From positions 1 to 50,277 of the forward strand of contig CAMWMK010000016.1 of the NCBI GenBank assembly GCA_947175295.1: 50,277 bases of DNA, written 5' to 3'. Under the pieces are notes generated by a model. That model searched no databases and had not been told where the DNA came from. It was given only the letters and a program-made list of their open reading frames with translations. A program made the translations under genes and the position numbers. Below are positions 25,198 through 33,768 of the stretch, in pieces (the stretch's first letter is position 1; each line of letters begins with the position of its first letter). Source of the stretch: an uncultured Porphyromonadaceae bacterium. Lineage in GTDB: Bacteria; Bacteroidota; Bacteroidia; Bacteroidales; Muribaculaceae.

Positions 25198-26046
25198 TCA
25201 TTTCTTTTCGTCAGCGTCGGAGAAGCGGTTGGGGAAGGCCCAGTTCTGCCGGGGCTTCCCCATCGCGTAGATGATCATTCCGATGCCCAGCAGTATGAAG
25301 GGTATGCTCAGAAGCTGACCCTGGTCGATACCCCATTCGGCACGCATCTGCACTTCCCAGGGCACCTGCACGTTTTTCACGTATTCTATCAGGAAGCGCG
25401 ATCCGAACGTGACGAGGAAGAAAATGCCTGTCATCAGCCATGGACGCTCTTCGGCGTTCTTCTTCCAATACATCCACATGAGCAGGGCGAAAAGCAGCAG
25501 ATAGCATCCGGCTTCATACAGCTGCGTGGGATGGCAGGGGAGGGTCTCTCCGTTGCGCACGAAGAGGAATCCCCATGGAAGGTCGGTAGGGCCGCCGTAG
25601 ATCTCAGAGTTCATCAGGTTGCCGAGGCGTATCAGGCAGCCGGTAAGGGCGATCGGACCCACTATCTTGTCGAGCACCCAGCTCATCGACTTGTGTGTCA
25701 CCAGGCGGCTGTAGATCCATATGCCGATGAAGATGGCGATAGTGCCTCCATGGCTGGCGAGGCCGCCGTTCCATACCTTAAGTATCTCCGCAGGATGCGC
25801 CGAATAGTATTCCCATTCGTAGAAGAATACGTGGCCCAGGCGCGCGCCCACGATAGTGCAGACCACAAGATAGGTGAGCAGGCTCCCGAGCCATTTCTCG
25901 GGAGCCCCTTCATGCTTGAACATAGCCGCCACTATCTGGTAGCCGATGAAAAAGCCGGTGACGAACATCAACCCATACCATCTTACGGCAAACGGACCGA
26001 ATGAGAAGAGTATCGGGTCGGCGTTCCAGGTTACGAATCCAAGCAT
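25198..26046 (-). CDS. lgt: Prolipoprotein diacylglyceryl transferase
   Basis: 282 residues, polytopic inner-membrane enzyme that transfers diacylglycerol from phosphatidylglycerol to the lipobox Cys of prolipoproteins, of which this window encodes several. Conserved motifs are present: FAVRWYGLMF, GARLGHVFFYEWEYY, GGLASHGGTI (family GGxxFHGG-like), GCLIRLGNLMNSEIYG (the Lgt signature with essential Arg, Asn and Gly) and PCHPTQLYEA. Seven membrane segments can be traced. It follows ackA by 12 bases and is the last gene of the pta-ackA-lgt run. Confidence 0.95.
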   Translation of the reverse strand: MLGFVTWNADPILFSFGPFAVRWYGLMFVTGFFIGYQIVAAMFKHEGAPEKWLGSLLTYLVVCTIVGARLGHVFFYEWEYYSAHPAEILKVWNGGLASHGGTIAIFIGIWIYSRLVTHKSMSWVLDKIVGPIALTGCLIRLGNLMNSEIYGGPTDLPWGFLFVRNGETLPCHPTQLYEAGCYLLLFALLMWMYWKKNAEERPWLMTGIFFLVTFGSRFLIEYVKNVQVPWEVQMRAEWGIDQGQLLSIPFILLGIGMIIYAMGKPRQNWAFPNRFSDADEKK

Positions 26047-26058
26047 AGGCAGTCGTGT

Positions 26059-27255
26059 TTACTTGCCTACGATGGCTGCAGTGTCCTGTGCGATCATCAG
26101 TTCCTCGTCGGTCGGGATCACCACTACCTTCACCTTGGAGTCGGCTCCGGAGATAGTGATCTCTTCGCCACGGGTCTTGTTGGCCTCTGCGTCGAAGGTC
26201 ACTCCGAGGAATTCAAGTTTCTTGCAGATCTTTTCGCGGGTGATGGTCTGGTTCTCGCCTACGCCGCCGGTGAAGACGATGATGTCGACGCCTCCGAGCA
26301 CTGCCGCATATGCGCCGATATACTTGAGGATACGGTATTCATACATCTCAAGAGCCAGGCGTGCGCGCTCGTTGCCCTCCTTTATGGCGGCTTCGATGTC
26401 GCGCATGTCGCTGCTTACTCCGCTCACTCCGGCCACACCGCTCTTCTTATTGATGAGGTTGAGAAGGCCGTCGGCGTCGAGGTTCATTTCCTTGATGAGG
26501 TAGACGAGCGCGCCGGGATCCACGTCGCCCACGCGGGTGCCCATCATCAGGCCCTCGGTCGGGGTAAGGCCCATTGAGGTGTCTACGCATTTGCCGTCGT
26601 TGATGGCCGCGATGCTGCCGCCGTTGCCGATGTGGCAGGTGATGATGCGCTGCTTGTCATAGTCCACGCCGAGGAATTCGCAGGCACGCTTGCTCACATA
26701 GCGGTGGCTCGTGCCGTGGAAGCCGTAGCGGCGCACGCCGTATTTCTCATATGCCTCATAGGGGAGGGCATACATATAGGCGTAGTCGGGCATGGTCTGA
26801 TGGAAGGCCGTGTCGAACACCGCTACCTGGGGAACGCTCGGGATGAGCGAAGTGACGGCCTCGATGCCGGCGATGTTGGCCGGATTGTGGAGCGGAGCTA
26901 CTGTATAGCATTCCTTCACCTTCTCGATAACTTCGGGAGTGATGAGCACCGACTTGTTGAACTTGTCCATGCCGTGCACCACGCGGTGGCCTACCGCGTC
27001 GATCTCGTCGAAGCTCTTGATCACGCCGTCTTTCGGGTCGGTGAGCACCTTGATCACGTTTTCCACCGCTGCCTTGGCATCGGGCATCTCCACTGTGATG
27101 GTTTCCTTTGATCCGTCGGGGCGCTTGAACTTGAGGAAGGAGTCGGGCAGACCGATCTTCTCCACTCCGCCTTCGGCGAGCACTTCCTTTGTGTCGCTGT
27201 CGATCAGCTTGTATTTCACACTGCTGCTGCCGCAGTTGAGCACTAATATCTTCAT
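26059..27255 (-). CDS. ackA: Acetate kinase
   Basis: 398 residues, standard length. It converts acetyl phosphate + ADP to acetate + ATP, the energy-yielding step of acetate fermentation. The N-terminal ASKHA motif LVLNCGSSSVKYKL, the substrate region AVGHRVVHGMD (Arg), FDTAFHQTMP (catalytic Asp), GFHGTSHRYVS, ITCHIGNGGSIAAI and FTGGVGENQ are all intact. It follows pta on the same strand. The spacer directly before its ATG is an AACCC-type repeat with a long inverted repeat (27256-27378). Confidence 0.97.
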   Translation of the reverse strand: MKILVLNCGSSSVKYKLIDSDTKEVLAEGGVEKIGLPDSFLKFKRPDGSKETITVEMPDAKAAVENVIKVLTDPKDGVIKSFDEIDAVGHRVVHGMDKFNKSVLITPEVIEKVKECYTVAPLHNPANIAGIEAVTSLIPSVPQVAVFDTAFHQTMPDYAYMYALPYEAYEKYGVRRYGFHGTSHRYVSKRACEFLGVDYDKQRIITCHIGNGGSIAAINDGKCVDTSMGLTPTEGLMMGTRVGDVDPGALVYLIKEMNLDADGLLNLINKKSGVAGVSGVSSDMRDIEAAIKEGNERARLALEMYEYRILKYIGAYAAVLGGVDIIVFTGGVGENQTITREKICKKLEFLGVTFDAEANKTRGEEITISGADSKVKVVVIPTDEELMIAQDTAAIVGK

Positions 27256-27378
27256 TGTCGTTTAATGGGTTTAATGGGTTTATGAGGTTTAAGGGGTTTA
27301 GAAGGTTTAAGTGATTGAGAGTGCACGATTCCGGAAGGATAGGCCTCTTAACCTTCTAAACCTATTAAACGCTTTAAA
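27256..27378. repeat. AAACCC array and inverted repeat between pta and ackA
   Basis: Plus-strand words GGGTTTAAT, GGGTTTAT, GAGGTTTAAG and GGGGTTTAG run from 27256 to about 27311. About 30 bases on, CTTAACCTTCTAAACC (about 27343) is the inverse of GGTTTAGAAGGTTTAAG (about 27295) with one bulge, and CCTATTAAACGC continues the complementarity to the GGTTTAAT-type units. Its right-hand end overlaps the pta stop codon. The pair can form a long hairpin in the pta-ackA mRNA. Confidence 0.75.
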
Positions 27379-28384
27379 CTTTCTCGGAGAGCGACTGGTT
27401 GCAGGTCACGATGATGGTGTTGATGATGTCTTCTACAGTGGCTCCGCGGCTGAGGTCGTTGACGGGAGCTGCCAGGCCCTGGAGGATCGGGCCTACGGCG
27501 CCGGCGCCGGAGAGACGCTGTACGAGCTTATAGGCGATGTTGCCCGTCTCGAGCGAGGGGAAGATGAGGGTGTTGGCGTGGCCGGCTACCTCGCTGTCGG
27601 GAGCCTTCTGCTTGCCTACGCTCGGCACTATGGCGGCGTCGCTCTGCAGTTCGCCGTCTACCTTGAGTTCCGGTGCGAGCTGGTGTACGAGTTCTGTGGC
27701 CTTCACTACCTTGTCTACCCTCTCATGGCTTGCGCTGCCCTTGGTGGAGAAGCTGAGCATGGCCACTACGGGGTCGAGGCCTGCGATGTTCTTAGTTGTC
27801 TTGGCGGTCTCGATGGCGATCTGGGCGAGTTCCTCCGATGTCGGGTCGGGCACTACGGCGCAGTCGGCGAAGACGAGCATGTCTTTCTCGCCATACTGGC
27901 AGCCTTCCGGCAGGAGCATGATGAAGGCGCCGCTCACGCAGCTTACGCCCGGCTTTGTCTTAAGCACCTGGAATGCGGCGCGGAGCACGCTCGAAGTGGG
28001 GCTCAGAGCGCCGGCCACCATGCAGTCGGCGTCTGCGGCCTTGATCATGAGGCAGCCGAGATAGAGCGGATTCTTCACCTGATAGCGGGCGTCGTCGATG
28101 GTCATGCCTTTCTTCTTGCGGAGCTCGCAGAGGAGGCCTGCGTATTTTTCTGTGAATTCCACATCGTCGGGATCGTAGATGTGCGCGTCCTTGATGTTGG
28201 CCAGTCCGAGTTCCTCGGCCTTTGCGAGGATGGCTTCGGCCTTGCCTAAGAAAGTCACGTCGGCTATCTTCTCAGCGAGGATGTAGTCGGCGGCTTTGAG
28301 TGTGCGCGGTTCGAGAGATTCGGGAAGTACGAGTCTCTGGGGGTTTTCCTTGGCCTTAGCGGTCAGTCTTTCAAAAAGTGTCAT
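27374..28384 (-). CDS. pta: Phosphate acetyltransferase (short form)
   Basis: 336 residues: the single-domain Pta without the N-terminal DRTGG/P-loop regions of the enterobacterial enzyme. It converts acetyl-CoA + Pi to acetyl phosphate + CoA and feeds AckA. Typical blocks: LVLPESLEPRTLKAADYILA, NPLYLGCLMIKAADADCMVAGA, VFADCAVVPDPTSEELAQIA, MLSFSTKGSA and the C-terminal QGLAAPVNDLSRGAT. First gene of the pta-ackA-lgt run, with a -7 box at 28476-28483 and an 85-91 base leader. Confidence 0.96.
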   Translation of the reverse strand: MTLFERLTAKAKENPQRLVLPESLEPRTLKAADYILAEKIADVTFLGKAEAILAKAEELGLANIKDAHIYDPDDVEFTEKYAGLLCELRKKKGMTIDDARYQVKNPLYLGCLMIKAADADCMVAGALSPTSSVLRAAFQVLKTKPGVSCVSGAFIMLLPEGCQYGEKDMLVFADCAVVPDPTSEELAQIAIETAKTTKNIAGLDPVVAMLSFSTKGSASHERVDKVVKATELVHQLAPELKVDGELQSDAAIVPSVGKQKAPDSEVAGHANTLIFPSLETGNIAYKLVQRLSGAGAVGPILQGLAAPVNDLSRGATVEDIINTIIVTCNQSLSEKV

Positions 28385-28475
28385 GGTCTTATATAATTTT
28401 TTTTAAGGTCAGTCCCGGAGGGCTGAGGCTTAAGGTTTAGTTGGTCGGTTTTCGTCGTGTCGACGTAACAATACG

Positions 28476-28483
28476 CAAATTTA
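28476..28483 (-). promoter_or_regulatory. Promoter -7 box of pta-ackA-lgt
   Basis: TAAATTTG on the minus strand, about 90 bases before the pta ATG. No clear -33 TTG at the consensus spacing. Confidence 0.5.
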
Positions 28484-28527
28484 GCAAAAAATATTGGAAT
28501 AAGACCATTAGATGAGGAATTATTTTG

Positions 28528-28535
28528 TAACTTTG
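28528..28535 (+). promoter_or_regulatory. Promoter -7 box of the LptF/G gene
   Basis: TAACTTTG on the plus strand with 14 bases to the ATG at 28550, predicting a leader of under 10 bases. The -33 element is not recognisable. Confidence 0.5.
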
Positions 28536-28549
28536 CACTCAGAAACCAT

Positions 28550-30493
28550 ATGAAAATCGTAAAGCGCCTCCATATATTCATGCTGCAGACGTTTCTGCCG
28601 CTGTTCGCGATGACTTTTCTCATCGTGCTCTTCATCGTGTTGATGCAGTTCCTCTGGAAATATATCGACCAGCTCGTGGGCAAAGGCCTCGGGATGGACG
28701 TCATCGGCGAGCTATTCTTCTACGCCGCCCTCTCCATGGTGCCGATGGCTCTGCCGCTCGCCATCCTCCTCGCCTCGCTGATGACCTTCGGCAATCTCGG
28801 CGAGAAGTTCGAGCTGACGGCCATGAAGGCCTCGGGCATATCGCTCATCCGGGTGATGGCGCCCCTGATGGCTGTAGTAGGCATGCTGGCGGTAGGGGCT
28901 TTCTTTTTCCAGAACGATGTGTTGCCGAAGGCGCAGGTGAAGATGTGGACCCTCCTTTTTTCCGTGCGCCAGAAGTCGCCGGAGGTGGAGATTCCTGAAA
29001 ACGTATTCTACGACCAGATACCGGGCTATAACCTTCTGGTCAAGGAGAAGAACAAGGAGACCGGCATGCTCTACGACGTGATGATCTACGACGTCAACCG
29101 CGGCGACAACGTGACGATCCTTCTCGCCGACTCCGCCCAGATGGCTATGACCCCCGAGATGAGCCATCTTTATCTGCATCTTTTCGAGGGGGAGCAGTTT
29201 GAAAACCTCCGCGAGCAGCGCACGAGCGACCGCAACGTCCCCTTTCGCCGCGAGGCATTCCTCGACAAGCAGATACTCATTCCATTCGACGCCAATTTCA
29301 ACCGCCTCGACGAGCAGGGCATGCGCCAGCAATACGTAGGCAAGAACATCGTGGAGCTCCATCAGAGTATCGACTCCATCGGCCACCGCGTAGATTCGAT
29401 CGGCGATATGTTTTCGCGCGACCTGCGCCGCGATGCCTCGCTCGTGCTTCCGCAGCCCGACATGACGGCGCCTGCCCGGACCGACGGCAGTGTCGACGAA
29501 TATGCCGTAAAGCGGCAGGAAGACCTCCGGAAGCGTGCCGAGGAGCTGGCCCAAGCTACGCGCCCGCTCTCCATCGACTCGGTGCTCGGCTCCATGCCGC
29601 CGGCGCAGGCCGCTCAGCTGATAGGCCAGGCCATAGGCATCTCGCGCGAGCATCAGAACGTCAACGAGTTCAAGAGCCTCACGATGGACGAGGAGAAGCG
29701 CAGCATACGCCGCCATGAGATAGAGCTCATCAAGAAGTATACCCTCTCGGTAGCCTGCATCATATTCTTCTTCATCGGTGCGCCGCTGGGCGCCATCATC
29801 CGAAAAGGTGGACTCGGCACTCCGCTCGTGGTGTCGATATTCCTCTTCCTCATCTATTATATATTCGACAATACCGGCTATAAACTCGCGCGCGACGGCC
29901 GCTGGCCTGTCGAGGCCGGAATATGGCTCTCCACAATGGTGCTCGCTCCCTTGGGAGCTTACGTCACATGGAAGGCGATGAACGACTCGTCGGTCTTCGA
30001 CGGCGACCGCTACAGGAACTTCTTCAGGCGCGTATTCGGCCTGCGCTCGGCCCGCCATGTGCCTCTGAAGGAGGTGATCATCCGCGACATCGATCCCGAA
30101 AGGGGAGAGAAGATGCTCTCCATCGTGGCTGGCCGCTGCCGTTCGCTGGCCGGAGGGCTTGCGTCGCCGCGCAATCCGTTGAAGTCATATGTGGTGTATT
30201 TCCTTGATGAGGTCGATACGCGCCGCATTCATACCGTGGCCGATGAACTTAACCGAACGGTAGACTATCTTTCCGACAGTCGCGACCCCCGCCTTGTCAT
30301 GAAGCTGTCGGAGTTGCCGGTGATCCGCGTGCTTTGGGTGTATGCCCCCACTCCGAAGCGTTGGATGGGCTACATCGCGCTTCCCCTTCTCCCTCTTTCC
30401 ATACCCCTCTGGCTCTACGGCCGACGTTGCCTCCGCAATCTGCGGCGCGACCTCCTCAAGACAGCCTCCATCTGCGAATCCCTGGAAGTGTAG
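28550..30493 (+). CDS. LptF/LptG (YjgP/YjgQ) family permease
   Basis: 647 residues. Subunit of the Lpt transporter that extracts LPS from the inner membrane and passes it to the periplasmic bridge. The N-terminal membrane part starts MKIVKRLHIFMLQTFLPLFA and has EKFELTAMKASGISLIRVMAPLM, the conserved coupling-helix region contacting the LptB ATPase. A beta-jellyroll periplasmic domain follows (about 110-380), then a second membrane half with FFFIGAPLGAIIRKGGLGTPL. A further cytoplasmic region of about 100 residues and a final membrane segment (LPLLPLSIPLWLYGRR) extend beyond the enterobacterial length, as is common in Bacteroidota. Divergent from pta. Ends at the terminator 30503-30534. Confidence 0.88.
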   Translation: MKIVKRLHIFMLQTFLPLFAMTFLIVLFIVLMQFLWKYIDQLVGKGLGMDVIGELFFYAALSMVPMALPLAILLASLMTFGNLGEKFELTAMKASGISLIRVMAPLMAVVGMLAVGAFFFQNDVLPKAQVKMWTLLFSVRQKSPEVEIPENVFYDQIPGYNLLVKEKNKETGMLYDVMIYDVNRGDNVTILLADSAQMAMTPEMSHLYLHLFEGEQFENLREQRTSDRNVPFRREAFLDKQILIPFDANFNRLDEQGMRQQYVGKNIVELHQSIDSIGHRVDSIGDMFSRDLRRDASLVLPQPDMTAPARTDGSVDEYAVKRQEDLRKRAEELAQATRPLSIDSVLGSMPPAQAAQLIGQAIGISREHQNVNEFKSLTMDEEKRSIRRHEIELIKKYTLSVACIIFFFIGAPLGAIIRKGGLGTPLVVSIFLFLIYYIFDNTGYKLARDGRWPVEAGIWLSTMVLAPLGAYVTWKAMNDSSVFDGDRYRNFFRRVFGLRSARHVPLKEVIIRDIDPERGEKMLSIVAGRCRSLAGGLASPRNPLKSYVVYFLDEVDTRRIHTVADELNRTVDYLSDSRDPRLVMKLSELPVIRVLWVYAPTPKRWMGYIALPLLPLSIPLWLYGRRCLRNLRRDLLKTASICESLEV

Positions 30494-30502
30494 GATAAAA
30501 TG

Positions 30503-30534
30503 AAAAAGGCATTGTCGGAAGACAATGCCTTTTT
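30503..30534. terminator. Bidirectional terminator of LptF/G gene and tRNA-Leu
   Basis: Stem AAAAAGGCATTGTC pairs with GACAATGCCTTTTT around loop GGAA. It lies between the plus-strand permease stop and the 3' end of the minus-strand tRNA and can serve both. Confidence 0.9.
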
Positions 30535-30537
30535 CAG

Positions 30538-30619
30538 TGCGCCCGGGGGGACTCGAACCCCCACGTCTTTCGACACTAGATCCTAAGTCTAGCGCGGCTA
30601 CCAATTACGCCACAAGCGC
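30538..30619 (-). tRNA. tRNA-Leu (anticodon UAG)
   Basis: 82 nt class II tRNA. Acceptor stem GCGCTTG pairs with CGGGCGC (two G-U pairs), discriminator A, no encoded CCA. Anticodon arm CTAGA-CTTAGGA-TCTAG gives anticodon UAG, reading CUA (and other CUN by wobble). A long variable arm (TGTCGAAAGACG) and the T arm GGGGG-TTCGAGT-CCCCC confirm leucine. Transcribed from a full promoter at 30631-30660. Confidence 0.96.
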
Positions 30620-30630
30620 GTTTTCAACTG

Positions 30631-30660
30631 CAAAATTAATAAAAAAAATCGATTCCACAA
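30631..30660 (-). promoter_or_regulatory. Promoter of tRNA-Leu
   Basis: Minus-strand TTG (30658-30660, within TTTTG), 19-base spacer, TAATTTTG (30631-30638). The -7 box is 11 bases from the mature tRNA 5' end. Confidence 0.78.
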
Positions 30661-30717
30661 AAGAAAACTGAAAAAAATATGATATTCGTGTTATAAAACC
30701 AATATGTTACTGACAAT

Positions 30718-33700
30718 TCAGCTACTCTTAAGTAGGGACGCACGGTTCGTGCGTCCGCGAGCGGATTTGGGGTAACGTCTCAAAAGCAGAAGCGGGAGTA
30801 AGAGTATCACGGCGAGGAGCGACACGGCGAGGCCCCCGATGGTGCCCGCGGCAAGGGGAAACCAGAAGGATTCCTTCGACGTTCCGATCAGAAACGGTAT
30901 GAATCCAAGCACAGTAGACACCACCGTAAGCAGGATCGGAGTTATCTTCACGCGCATCGCCCTGGCGAAAAGCCTGCTGGCCCCTGCGCGGGGATGGCGC
31001 CGCCGAAGGTCGTTGTATTCGCTGATGAGATAGATGGCGGCGTTGACGGTGATGCCCGCAAGCAGTATCATCGAGGCGAAGCCCCCTTGGTCGAACTTCA
31101 GCCGGAAAAGATAGAACGTCATGAACACTCCGATCATCGATACCGGAATCATGAAGATGATGGCGAAGGGCTGCCGCAGCGAATTGAAGAGTATCGAGGA
31201 AATGAAGAAGATGATCACCGCTACCAGAGCCAGAAGCCAGTACTTCCCCTTGTCGTCATTCTCGCGCCATTGCTGCTTCTCGTCCTTGGCCTGGTAGCCT
31301 ACCGGCATCAGGGAGTTGATCGTCTCCAGGTCGCGCTCCAATACCCGCTCTCCCTGCTTCGGCGAGCCGATGTATTCATACTGCAGGCAGATCTCATATT
31401 CCTGATTGCGCTTCACTATCTCTTTCGGAGCCTGACGCTTCCCGAAGGTGCCTATGTCGCTGAGGGTGAAGGTGCGTCCTGCGGCCACAAACGGCTGATG
31501 CATCAGTGTGAATACGTCGTAGCGCGAAGCCTGGGCCGAATAGAGGCAGATCCGTTCGTTGCCCCGCTCTGTGGAGATGGAGCCTGCCTGAAGCTCCACT
31601 CCGAATGTCGGCTCTATCGCGGTGAAGAGCTGGGTGGCGTTGAGTCCGAGGGCCGCGAGGCGCTCGCGGTCGATGGAGATCTCAAACTCCGTATAGTCGT
31701 CTTTCCAATAAGAGAACTCCGAAGCCACAGTCACCTCCTTTATCCTGCGGTGGGAGAGGAGCGTGTCGCGCATCCTGTAGGCCCAGGCCGAGAGGTCGTC
31801 GTAGTTGTAGCCGGTCAGCTTCACGCGGTAGCTTCCGGCGTTCTCGCGCACATCGTTGTTGAAGCCCATGTCGTCGAGTCCGAACACCGACCAGCTCCCC
31901 CCTCCGAGGGTCAGCGCCTTGCCCACCACCTCGTTTTTCAGGCGGTAGGGAAAACCGTTCGTTCTGTTTTCCTTCGTGAAATACACCGAAATGCTTGCCC
32001 TTCTCGCGCTCTGCACGCTCGTCTGAAACTGGCGTATCTCAGGCCATCCCGCCAGGAATGCCTCCATTCTGCGTATCAGCGCGTCCATCTGCTCTATCGT
32101 GGATCCGTTGGGCAGTGTGGCGTAGATCTGCAATACGGGTTCCCCCTGGTCGCGGTTCCAGTATTCACCGTTGTATACCTTGGTGGCGAATATATAGACG
32201 CTCCATCCGAAAGCCGCAGCGATGAGGATCAGGAATATCACGCGGAAGCGCAGCGTCACCCTCAGTGTCGCGCCATAGCAGCGTGAGAGAAGGAGCGCAA
32301 CGCGGCTCCTGAGGCGCATCTTGCGCGGCAGCGCCCCCCTGCGTCCCACTCCGAGCCTCTCCGCAAGCGCCGGGACGAGCGCGAGCGCCACGAAAAGCGA
32401 CACTGCGAGGTTGATGATCACCACGCCTACGAAGTCCGCGAGGCTGAGGCGCGTGGTGTCGTCAAGGAAAAACACTACGGAGAGGGCGCCGATGGTGGTC
32501 AGCGTGGCGGCAAGGATGGAAGTGAAGGCGCGCCGGTCGCGGTGGCGCGTGAAGTGGTCGGTCATCACGATGAGGTTGTCGATGATGAGGTTGAGCGAGA
32601 TGGTGATTCCAGCCAGCGAATAGAGCTGTATCTCTATTCCGGCGAGATAGTAGAAGCCCGCGGCCACGGCGAGGTTGATGGCGAGGCTGATCGTGATGAG
32701 CGCCACGTAGCGGATGCTGAGCGATACAAGCCCTACGAAAAGCAGGAGTATCAGCACGGTGAGTCCGCTGCGGAAATATATCCTGTCGAGTTCCTCGCGG
32801 ATGTTCTCGGTGGAGTCGAAAGATTTCTCGATGGAATAGCCCTGCGGCATGGAGGCGCGAAGCCTTTCGGTCTCCCTTTCGATGGCGGATGCGAGTTCGA
32901 GCTGGTTGGCGAGCTCATCGGCGGTGATGTAGACGTAGATTGAATTCAGGCCGTTGATCCTGAAATGGCTTTTCGCCCGCGCTTCCGAATGAGACACCTC
33001 CACGAGTTTGTCGAGGCTGATGGATCCTCCCCCTTTCAGGGCTACCGGTATCTCGGCCGCATTGAGGGCGCCGCCGTCGCCTCCGGTCTTCAGTATCACG
33101 CTGAGGTAGCCCTCTCCGTCGCTTTCCGCCATTCCGGGATGCGCGGATCCGAGATGCGCCGAGATGGCGTTTCTGATGTCGCCCGGTGTTAGGCCGATGG
33201 CCGCCAGGCGGTCGGTGTCGTAAGTGAGTTTCCATTCCATCGGGCGCGCTCCGTTGAAGCTCACGTCGGCCACCCCGTCGATGCGTGCGAGCATCGGCCC
33301 GATGTTTTCCTCCCCGTATGCCTGGATGTCGGCGGGATTGGCGGGAGCGTTGAGCGTATAGGCCATGAAGGGTCCGCTTCCCTCCTTAGATGCCGTTCGC
33401 ACTGAGATGGAGGGGTAGGTCACTCCTTCCGGCAGCTCGCTCCATATCTGCCTCACGATGGCCGACACCTCGAAGCGTTTCGTCTCCATATCGGCATGGC
33501 GGTCGAATTCCACCGATATCCGTCCGCCTCCCGAATAGGATTTCGACGAGATTCCCTTCACTCCGCTCATTGTGGCCAACGCCGATTCAAGACGCGACGT
33601 AGCCTCCGCCTCCACAGTGGCGGGGGAAGCGCCCTGCATGGCGTAGCTGACGCTGATGGAGGGAAGTGTCTCCGACGGCATGAGCTTCACCGGCAGCAGC

Positions 33701-33765
33701 GGCAGCAGCGCGCAGCCCAGTATGGCCGCGGCGATGAAGATTACTATGATGCTGAAACTTCGCAT
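30718..33765 (-). CDS. RND efflux permease, second pump of the operon
   Basis: 1015 residues, a full-length RND transporter: TM1 at about 5-27, periplasmic porter domain, TM2-6 (FRSGLTVLILLLFVGLVSL, then IIDNLIVMTDH in TM4 carrying the proton-relay Asp), second periplasmic half, TM7-12. Hallmarks include LPSISVSYAMQGASPATVEAE, GVKGISSKS and YLFRLKFDQGGFASMILLAGI. It exports an unknown substrate using the proton gradient. It follows the TolC-like gene by 3 bases and has no adaptor of its own, so it probably shares the adaptor at 38330-39397. The TM4 block is less canonical than in pump 1. The last about 10 codons coincide with a GC-rich palindrome (30736-30756). Confidence 0.88.
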   Translation of the reverse strand: MRSFSIIVIFIAAAILGCALLPLLPVKLMPSETLPSISVSYAMQGASPATVEAEATSRLESALATMSGVKGISSKSYSGGGRISVEFDRHADMETKRFEVSAIVRQIWSELPEGVTYPSISVRTASKEGSGPFMAYTLNAPANPADIQAYGEENIGPMLARIDGVADVSFNGARPMEWKLTYDTDRLAAIGLTPGDIRNAISAHLGSAHPGMAESDGEGYLSVILKTGGDGGALNAAEIPVALKGGGSISLDKLVEVSHSEARAKSHFRINGLNSIYVYITADELANQLELASAIERETERLRASMPQGYSIEKSFDSTENIREELDRIYFRSGLTVLILLLFVGLVSLSIRYVALITISLAINLAVAAGFYYLAGIEIQLYSLAGITISLNLIIDNLIVMTDHFTRHRDRRAFTSILAATLTTIGALSVVFFLDDTTRLSLADFVGVVIINLAVSLFVALALVPALAERLGVGRRGALPRKMRLRSRVALLLSRCYGATLRVTLRFRVIFLILIAAAFGWSVYIFATKVYNGEYWNRDQGEPVLQIYATLPNGSTIEQMDALIRRMEAFLAGWPEIRQFQTSVQSARRASISVYFTKENRTNGFPYRLKNEVVGKALTLGGGSWSVFGLDDMGFNNDVRENAGSYRVKLTGYNYDDLSAWAYRMRDTLLSHRRIKEVTVASEFSYWKDDYTEFEISIDRERLAALGLNATQLFTAIEPTFGVELQAGSISTERGNERICLYSAQASRYDVFTLMHQPFVAAGRTFTLSDIGTFGKRQAPKEIVKRNQEYEICLQYEYIGSPKQGERVLERDLETINSLMPVGYQAKDEKQQWRENDDKGKYWLLALVAVIIFFISSILFNSLRQPFAIIFMIPVSMIGVFMTFYLFRLKFDQGGFASMILLAGITVNAAIYLISEYNDLRRRHPRAGASRLFARAMRVKITPILLTVVSTVLGFIPFLIGTSKESFWFPLAAGTIGGLAVSLLAVILLLPLLLLRRYPKSARGRTNRASLLKSS
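30736..30756. repeat. GC-rich palindrome in the 3' end of RND pump 2
   Basis: Perfect 9 bp stem GGACGCACG / CGTGCGTCC with loop GTT, located in the last dozen codons of the RND gene. It encodes part of the tail GRTNRASLLKSS, which lies beyond TM12. It looks like a REP-type element captured by the gene end. Confidence 0.7.
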
Positions 33766-33768
33766 ATA

